From NCBI GenBank assembly GCA_015494435.1, contig WGBH01000310.1:1-6700 (forward strand): a stretch of 6,700 nt of DNA. Reading direction: 5' to 3'. Origin of the DNA: Thiotrichaceae bacterium. Its GTDB lineage: Bacteria > Pseudomonadota > Gammaproteobacteria > Thiotrichales > Thiotrichaceae. The position numbers and the translations under genes are program-made. The notes beneath the pieces are model-generated. The model was not told where the DNA came from. It saw nothing but the letters and a program-made list of their open reading frames with translations, and searched no databases. The stretch's first letter is position 1. Each line of letters opens with the position of its first letter. Below, piece by piece: positions 1 through 4,408 of this stretch.

Positions 1-37
1 GGGTAAATTTATTACTTGAAACTTCCTAATACCACAC

Positions 38-72
38 GCTAAAAACTATATCTCCATGCTCCAGTTTTTAGC
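38..72. repeat. 10-bp perfect inverted repeat (stem-loop)
   Basis: GCTAAAAACT (38-47) is the exact reverse complement of AGTTTTTAGC (63-72), with a 15-base loop. The arms are AT-rich and no T-run follows on either strand, so it does not look like a standard intrinsic terminator. It could be a weak RNA hairpin for a transcript entering from the left, or a protein-binding palindrome. Its role is unknown. Confidence 0.5.
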
Positions 73-85
73 TATTGACTTATTC

Positions 86-141
86 TTCGCTGGACGGGTT
101 TTGTAAACCCTTTCGCTGGACGGGTTTTGTAAACCCGTCCA
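86..141. repeat. Tandem GACGGG palindromic repeat, two copies
   Basis: A 25-base unit beginning TTCGCTGGACGGG and ending in AAACCC occurs at 86-110 and again, identical, at 112-136, one base apart. In the second copy the palindrome is complete: TGGACGGGTTT (117-127), loop TGT, AAACCCGTCCA (131-141), an uninterrupted 11-bp stem. The first copy keeps only the inner 6-bp stem GGGTTT/AAACCC because the GTCCA end is missing. This looks like a short dispersed intergenic palindrome (REP- or MITE-like) that was partly duplicated in tandem. No flanking transposase is present, and no T-run follows to suggest a terminator. Confidence 0.75.
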
Positions 142-143
142 CA

Positions 144-189
144 CGTTTAGCTTAAACGCAATAAAGCCTCACAGTTTCCTGCAAGGCTT
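144..189. repeat. Two short adjacent inverted repeats
   Basis: CGTTTA (144-149) pairs with TAAACG (153-158) across a 3-base loop. AAGCCT (164-169) pairs with AGGCTT (184-189) across a 14-base loop. On the plus strand the second hairpin is followed by CTTT then AAAA, a poor terminator tail. They fill the space between the tandem GACGGG repeat and the third GACGGG hairpin, so almost all of 86-226 can fold. No ORF with coding features was seen in 1-264. Confidence 0.4.
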
Positions 190-201
190 CTTTAAAACGT
201 T

Positions 202-226
202 CCGACGGGGTAACAAACCCCGTCGG
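202..226 (-). terminator. GC-rich hairpin, possible terminator of the leftward gene set
   Basis: CCGACGGGGT (202-211) pairs perfectly with ACCCCGTCGG (217-226) around a 5-base loop, a strong 10-bp stem. Read on the minus strand it lies about 39 bases past the TAA of the TAXI gene and is followed by AACGTTTTAAAG, a short imperfect T-tract. Position and stem strength fit an intrinsic terminator, but the weak T-tract leaves doubt. It shares the core GACGGG with the tandem repeats at 86-141, so it may instead belong to the same palindromic repeat family, with any termination effect secondary. Confidence 0.45.
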
Positions 227-264
227 GCTAAAATCGGGAAGTTATTTCGTGCACGTTCCTATAT

Positions 265-1092
265 TTATTTGATTAAGGTCGATTTATAACTCAATAATGC
301 ATCTGCAACGGATTCTAAAACAGTATCATCTGCATCTGTTCGAGCAATGATTAAGGCTTCCATACAGGGGACTTCTATTTTCCCTTTGCTAAATAAACCA
401 TCTTTTGTTGGCAGGTTTTCGAAGGTGTAAATAGGTTTGCCTAAAGGTTTATAAGTGTCGTTCAAATCTTTATCATCGACTTCAATCATTTTAAGCTTGG
501 GATTTTCTCTGACAATTTTTAAGAATTTATTATTAAGATCTGGTCTAGCTACCCACATTACCGCATCAATTGAAGATTTGTCTTCTTTTGAACTAAGTGC
601 TAATTTACTCAAGGCGCGACTGCCTCCTATAAATGAAACCGCTGATTTTTTATAACCAGGTTCTAGTTTCATCATATAATCCCAGCTAACCGCTGTACCA
701 GAGCCTTTTTGACCGATTGCAATGGTGGCACCTTCACTTTGCAGATCATCTTCATCTTGGACTTTACCATTTTTATTTACCGCAATATGAATACATTCTT
801 TAAATAAATCTCCCATTATTTCAATCTTAGGCGATGCTTTAGGATGCTTGCTAAGATACCACGCATAAGCATCTGATTGAACAATACCTATATCCGCTTC
901 TCCAGCTACCAAACGCTCAAGGTTTTCAACTGATCCTTTTGATTCAATTACTTTTCCGCCTTTAACCAGCTTTACAAGATTATTGCCGACTTTAAAATAA
1001 TCCCCTGATTTTCCACCTGTTGTTATGGTATAGGCTGATACTTGTAATGAGAGTGTGAGCATTGCGATTAATAATAAAATGTTATATTTCAT
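265..1092 (-). CDS. TAXI-family periplasmic solute-binding protein (TRAP transporter receptor type)
   Basis: Predicted 275-residue exported binding protein. Residues 1-20 form a signal peptide (MKYN, a hydrophobic core, then VSA before the likely cleavage site), and the mature protein starts YTITTGGKSGDYF. That opening, the later ADIGIVQSDAYAW (about 66-78) and GQKGSGTAV (about 127-135) match the TAXI group of TRAP-transporter receptors, which capture small organic solutes such as carboxylates or amino acids in the periplasm. The ligand cannot be read from sequence. The start used is ATG at 1092, because AAGGAG (1102-1107) lies 9 bases upstream; an in-frame TTG at 1110 lies beyond that site and would bury it. 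It is somewhat shorter than usual TAXI proteins (about 320 residues). No TRAP membrane subunit is encoded in the window, so it may serve a distant transporter or act as a sensor. Family fairly sure, role not. Confidence 0.8.
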   Translation of the reverse strand: MKYNILLLIAMLTLSLQVSAYTITTGGKSGDYFKVGNNLVKLVKGGKVIESKGSVENLERLVAGEADIGIVQSDAYAWYLSKHPKASPKIEIMGDLFKECIHIAVNKNGKVQDEDDLQSEGATIAIGQKGSGTAVSWDYMMKLEPGYKKSAVSFIGGSRALSKLALSSKEDKSSIDAVMWVARPDLNNKFLKIVRENPKLKMIEVDDKDLNDTYKPLGKPIYTFENLPTKDGLFSKGKIEVPCMEALIIARTDADDTVLESVADALLSYKSTLIK

Positions 1093-1101
1093 ATAATGAG
1101 A

Positions 1102-1107
1102 CTCCTT
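1102..1107 (-). promoter_or_regulatory. Ribosome binding site that fixes the TAXI gene start
   Basis: The minus strand reads AAGGAG here, a near-perfect Shine-Dalgarno, with 9 bases to ATG at 1090-1092. This favours the ATG over the upstream in-frame TTG (1108-1110), which directly precedes the site and has no comparable site of its own. The ATG start also gives a cleaner signal peptide. Confidence 0.8.
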
Positions 1108-1170
1108 CAATTTTTAAGGATATTGATTTAATTTTAAATTCGATCAAACAGTTTACATGATAGGTACAGA

Positions 1171-1956
1171 TTAAGACAACCAGCCTGTGACACGAATAGG
1201 TTCCTTCCTTCCGCCTCTAAAGAGCCAAATAAAAGCGCCAAGTAGTACCAATATTCCGAAACCTGACATGATTTTTACCACCCAATACGCTTCAGGATAT
1301 TGAGTACCTTTCCAAAATAAGTAGCTTGCTATGAATAGATAGATTGTATAAGTAACATAATTCCAAATATCATGATCACGTAAAAAATGCGCTTCAATTA
1401 AAGATACACCTAACCAAGCACAGACCCAACCTAAAGCAGCACCTACCACCACATCTATTGGCCAGTGAACGCCTAACATAATGCGACTGACTCCAACTAG
1501 AGTCGCAAGAAATAGCATCAATAAAAGCAATGCATTATTTTTAAAATAAAACCCAATCCCTCCCATAATGGCAAAGGCGGTAGCAGTATGTCCTGAAGGA
1601 AAAGCTGGGCTTGTTAATTTTTCACCTATTAAATGGAAACTCGCAGGATCTAAAAACAGATAAGGGCGCTCTAATCCTATTAATTCTTTTATGCCACTAG
1701 TGATTAAAAAGGAAGCAAGTACAGCAATTAAAGCCACTCGCAATAGATCAGGTTGCCGCGAGAAGGGAATGGATAGTAAAACCAAGGCAATCATTTGATT
1801 GCCAAAAAGTGTTAAGAATATCCATGTTTCATCGACAAAGGCGGTGCCTACTTTATTGATCAATAAAAATAATTGTGTATTAGCATCCAGTAGTAAAATG
1901 ATAATAGCAATAAGAAACAAGCCACTACTGATAATAGCTGGCGATTTACTAAACAT
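1171..1956 (-). CDS. PAP2-superfamily membrane phosphatase
   Basis: A 261-residue inner-membrane protein with the complete PAP2 phosphatase signature: K90 to R97-P98 (KELIGLERP), PSGH at 120-123 with the catalytic His123, and S157-R158 through H164 and D168 (SRIMLGVHWPID). Such enzymes remove phosphate from lipid phosphates or pyrophosphates, for example phosphatidylglycerophosphate or undecaprenyl pyrophosphate (PgpB-like); the substrate cannot be chosen from these motifs. About eight hydrophobic segments are visible, roughly at 9-24, 44-64, 72-88, 122-137, 141-156, 168-190, 198-215 and 226-246. The last two lie after the catalytic core and form a C-terminal extension ending in a basic tail (RGGRKEPIR). 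The start ATG has a weak upstream GGA. It sits between the esterase and the TAXI gene on the same strand. Family assignment is firm. Confidence 0.9.
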   Translation of the reverse strand: MFSKSPAIISSGLFLIAIIILLLDANTQLFLLINKVGTAFVDETWIFLTLFGNQMIALVLLSIPFSRQPDLLRVALIAVLASFLITSGIKELIGLERPYLFLDPASFHLIGEKLTSPAFPSGHTATAFAIMGGIGFYFKNNALLLLMLFLATLVGVSRIMLGVHWPIDVVVGAALGWVCAWLGVSLIEAHFLRDHDIWNYVTYTIYLFIASYLFWKGTQYPEAYWVVKIMSGFGILVLLGAFIWLFRGGRKEPIRVTGWLS

Positions 1957-2002
1957 GAGTCATCCATTTTTTATTCGAATAGTTTTTATATGGTACGCAT
2001 AA

Positions 2003-2030
2003 AGGATAGAAGAAAATAAATGAATTTCAA
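2003..2030 (-). promoter_or_regulatory. Possible sigma70-type promoter upstream of the PAP2 gene
   Basis: On the minus strand TTGAAA (2025-2030, five of six consensus bases) is followed after 16 bases by TATCCT (2003-2008, four of six). It lies in the 88-base gap between the esterase stop and the PAP2 start, about 47 bases before the ATG. In AT-rich DNA such matches arise often by chance, so this is only a candidate for separate expression of PAP2 and the TAXI gene. Confidence 0.3.
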
Positions 2031-2044
2031 TAATAATTCTGTAT

Positions 2045-2878
2045 TTATGGTGATGGTTTTTTCCATAAGTTTTCTAATTGAGGAGGCAGATAAGTGAGCT
2101 TTATATAACTATTGTACAAGCGTTTCCCATGTTCAATCACACCTTTTGCTGTCAAATGAGTGACATCAGATTTTTCTAAGCCCCGCATTGAGGTAAAAAT
2201 AATATTAGGATCTTCTGCTGCTAGTTTTTTTTGTGCCTCAACAACCATAGGGCGAACTACAACGCGGGGATGCTGTTCATCCACCCCTAATAAAATAGGA
2301 AGATGTGGGTTTCTGACAATATTGTACCTAATATGATGCAATAACCTGCGCAAATTATAATAATAATCAGCAGCAAGTTTATCCGTATCTGCATCGCTCT
2401 CGCCTTGAATCCAAATAAAAGCACGAATATTAACCTGATGTCCTTGTGATTTAAGCAGAGCAATGGCGTGTTGTAGTTGCTGAATCATTTTATCGTAAAG
2501 CCCTCCTTTTCCTGGAGATTTCCAAACATCGCGTAAATTACTACTACCGAAACTGTACTTAAAAATAGCAGGATGAAGATGAGAACGTTTAAGCTGTCGA
2601 GAAAAAGTCACCTCAGGGCCAAAATGCCCTTTAGAAAAATGCCCTGCTTGGGGACCCATTGTCTCCCATTTCCCTTTAGAAGAAGCGTAATCCACTGCCT
2701 CCCAATAAAAAGGAATATCAGCATCTAAGCTAATGCCATTGTGAGGATATTGCGCCGCATCACTGCGCCAGCCCTGCATATTAGACTGTCCGCCCATAAT
2801 AAATAAATCAATCTCATCAGCAAAAAGAAGAGAAGGGCTTGCCAGTAGGTATAAGAACAACAATAATTTTTTGAGCAT
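2045..2878 (-). CDS. Exported SASA-family carbohydrate (acetyl)esterase
   Basis: A 277-residue secreted protein with a signal peptide at 1-20 (MLKK, leucine-rich core, LLFA before DE). The mature part matches the SASA domain (sialate O-acetylesterase/acetylxylan esterase, SGNH-like hydrolase): GGQSNMQG at 29-36 with nucleophile Ser32, GPEV at 87-90, YSFGSSNL at 108-115, WIQGESD at 156-162, and DVTHLTAKG at 238-246 supplying Asp238 and His241 of the catalytic set. All expected catalytic residues are present, so it should be active. Family members remove acetyl groups from sugars or polysaccharides; whether the target here is an imported glycan, plant-type xylan or the cell's own envelope polysaccharide is unknown. 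There is no carbohydrate-binding module and no polysaccharide-use cluster next to it. The start has only a weak AAGAGA-type site. It lies 50 bases after the ChaN-like gene. Confidence 0.85.
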   Translation of the reverse strand: MLKKLLLFLYLLASPSLLFADEIDLFIMGGQSNMQGWRSDAAQYPHNGISLDADIPFYWEAVDYASSKGKWETMGPQAGHFSKGHFGPEVTFSRQLKRSHLHPAIFKYSFGSSNLRDVWKSPGKGGLYDKMIQQLQHAIALLKSQGHQVNIRAFIWIQGESDADTDKLAADYYYNLRRLLHHIRYNIVRNPHLPILLGVDEQHPRVVVRPMVVEAQKKLAAEDPNIIFTSMRGLEKSDVTHLTAKGVIEHGKRLYNSYIKLTYLPPQLENLWKKPSP

Positions 2879-2928
2879 AATATTAATCAGTCTCTTAAAA
2901 GTTCAGGAATCTGCGCATTCGGGGTATA

Positions 2929-4104
2929 TTATTGTAAAATAAGTGTTTTAGATATTAGTTGCCGATGGGGTGGACGACGCACAGACAATAGCATTTTTTG
3001 CTTTGGTTTTGCATCTATCATATTGATTTTTATATCTTCAATCATTTTTACCTTTTTTCCATTGAGACGAGTAATAAAATCCCCTTTTTTCAAATCCGCT
3101 TTAGCACTAGCACTTGCTTTCATGACCTTGCTGATTAATACACCTTTGGCAGTATCTTTCATAAAAACTCCTATTTTTCCTGCTTTAGGCAAGTTTATAT
3201 CGGGAGAAAACAAGAGATAATCCGCTTGTGCAGGACTAGGATTATCATGAATGCCATTGAGTACAACAATAGGTTTACTTTTTATTCTACGTTGCAAACG
3301 TGAGGGAATACCATAGCGGTTTTGCATATGCCCACTTCCTGCTAGTATGACTACCTTAGTCTTTGGGTTTTTACGCATAAACTGTGCGGTTTTATCTGCC
3401 ATTGTTTCATCCCATGCAACCTGTGCCTGATAAAAACGTGCAAATTTTTTACTATGGCTTTTACCACCATGCTGATGGTAAATAGCTTTTAATGCCTTTT
3501 TATACTTTGCATTGGAAAAATCCATCTTTTTTGGAAGTTGCTCACGTTCAGCGCGACTTAATCCCTTAATCCCCACTTCACTAAGGCGTTTGGTTATTTC
3601 ACGCGGTGTATTTAAAGCTAAAAGGGGAATTTGTTGCTGTTTAGCGTACTCAAATAAGGGGCGATAAAGGCGAAAATCATATTTCCAACGTTGATACCAT
3701 TGTGTTTTGCGTAGCATCTCTGTTTGCGTTATCTTCCCTGCAATATAATCATCTAACGCCTGCTGATAAGGATACTGAATAAATTCCAAACCAATCGCCA
3801 TTTTTTTCCAATAAGGAGATAACTTTTTAATAATTGCTAACTGATTTAAATGATCTCCATAAGTCGTATGGTGCTCCCCCACAAGCACCACCTTAGATTG
3901 AGCCAATTGTGGAATAATAGACGCTAAAGTAGCCGTATTATTCAGCGCAATTACACTGATATGACGTTGTGCTTCACTGCTCTTTTTTATTCCAGTAGAT
4001 ATTGTCGGATTAGATGTGATCGAATTTGAAGAACATCCACTAAAAATAACAAAGGCAAAACTAATAATCATTCGTTTCATTGCACAACTTGTATAGTTTT
4101 TCAT
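2929..4104 (-). CDS. ChaN-family lipoprotein with C-terminal PDZ domain
   Basis: A 391-residue predicted lipoprotein. The N-terminus has a basic stretch (MKR) and a short hydrophobic core ending in FSGC, with Cys24 as the likely lipidated residue; Phe at position -3 makes the lipobox slightly atypical. Residues about 55-285 match the ChaN/haem-binding uptake domain (DUF399): VVLVGEHHTTYGDH at 72-85, GLEF at 105-108, LALNTPREI at 162-170 and LAGSGHMQNRYGIP at 254-267. Campylobacter ChaN is an iron-regulated outer-membrane lipoprotein that binds haem, so a role in haem or iron handling is plausible but inferred. Residues about 308-378 look like a PDZ domain (GVLISKVMKASASAKADLKKGDFITRLNG region), which usually binds protein C-termini. 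ATG at 4104 is preferred: TAGGAAA lies 8 bases upstream, while Met9 has no such site. It is the first gene of the leftward set, divergent from mutS. Confidence 0.87.
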   Translation of the reverse strand: MKNYTSCAMKRMIISFAFVIFSGCSSNSITSNPTISTGIKKSSEAQRHISVIALNNTATLASIIPQLAQSKVVLVGEHHTTYGDHLNQLAIIKKLSPYWKKMAIGLEFIQYPYQQALDDYIAGKITQTEMLRKTQWYQRWKYDFRLYRPLFEYAKQQQIPLLALNTPREITKRLSEVGIKGLSRAEREQLPKKMDFSNAKYKKALKAIYHQHGGKSHSKKFARFYQAQVAWDETMADKTAQFMRKNPKTKVVILAGSGHMQNRYGIPSRLQRRIKSKPIVVLNGIHDNPSPAQADYLLFSPDINLPKAGKIGVFMKDTAKGVLISKVMKASASAKADLKKGDFITRLNGKKVKMIEDIKINMIDAKPKQKMLLSVRRPPHRQLISKTLILQ

Positions 4105-4112
4105 ATAAATAA

Positions 4113-4118
4113 TTTCCT
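4113..4118 (-). promoter_or_regulatory. Ribosome binding site of the ChaN-like gene
   Basis: The minus strand reads AGGAAA with an 8-base spacer to ATG at 4102-4104. The in-frame ATG at 4078-4080 is preceded by AAGTTGTGCA with no purine-rich site, so the longer N-terminus is favoured even though the shorter one would also make a lipoprotein signal. Confidence 0.65.
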
Positions 4119-4184
4119 AATAAAAGGAGTGAAAGCTTCTGCTTTGTCGTCTTTAAGATAAACTTCCATTCGTGAACATCTATA

Positions 4185-4232
4185 GAGCGTATTATTATTT
4201 CAAGAAGTATTCTTAAAAGATAGTAAACGCTC
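4185..4232. repeat. Nested inverted repeat in the divergent spacer
   Basis: GAGCGT (4185-4190) is the reverse complement of ACGCTC (4227-4232). Between them sits a perfect small hairpin, AAGAA (4202-4206), loop GTA, TTCTT (4210-4214). On the minus strand this would fall in the leader or promoter of the ChaN-like gene, about 80-130 bases before its start. It could be an operator or an RNA structure. The arms are short, so chance is possible. Confidence 0.35.
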
Positions 4233-4408
4233 AGTGTTACAAACTCCATCTGTCCTACAAATTTTTATAGATTTTAAGTATGAGGATACTAATTTATCTA
4301 CATTTTTTTGATCATGAAGCTGATATATTCCTGATTCTATATTGAGATACAAACTATTAGAATATTAGTGATAGGCCTTTAAATTTTATCCTTAAAATAA
4401 AGAACCGA

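Larger units (their letters stand above)
4105..4408. other. Divergent intergenic region between the ChaN-like gene and mutS
   Basis: This 304-base AT-rich spacer must hold the promoters for both flanking genes unless other starts are used. For mutS, TAGAAT (4358-4363, five of six -10 bases) and TTGAGA (4342-4347) are visible but not at a good mutual spacing, so no firm promoter can be drawn. The ribosome site before the mutS ATG is weak (AAAGAA). No clear Fur-box palindrome was found by eye, although ChaN relatives can be iron-regulated. The main structure is the nested inverted repeat at 4185-4232. No credible gene was found; a 62-codon reading frame at 4061-4249 on the minus strand overlaps the ChaN-like start and lacks family features. 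Confidence 0.6.

Noticed and set aside
86..141. Tandem repeats as a CRISPR array
   Set aside because: There are only two copies, separated by a single base instead of spacers, and no cas genes are nearby.
455..655. Plus-strand frame inside the TAXI gene
   Set aside because: It is antisense to a gene with signal peptide, ribosome site and family motifs; nothing supports coding on this strand.
3023..3220. Plus-strand hydrophobic frame opposite the PDZ part of the ChaN-like gene
   Set aside because: Its hydrophobicity comes from the complement of Lys/Asp-rich codons of the PDZ region; it is a shadow frame.
4061..4249. 62-codon minus-strand reading frame at the 5' side of the ChaN-like gene
   Set aside because: It overlaps the well-supported ChaN-like start by 44 bases in another frame, its AGGA is only 3 bases from the ATG, and the product is a low-complexity Leu/Ile/Lys-rich sequence with no recognisable family.
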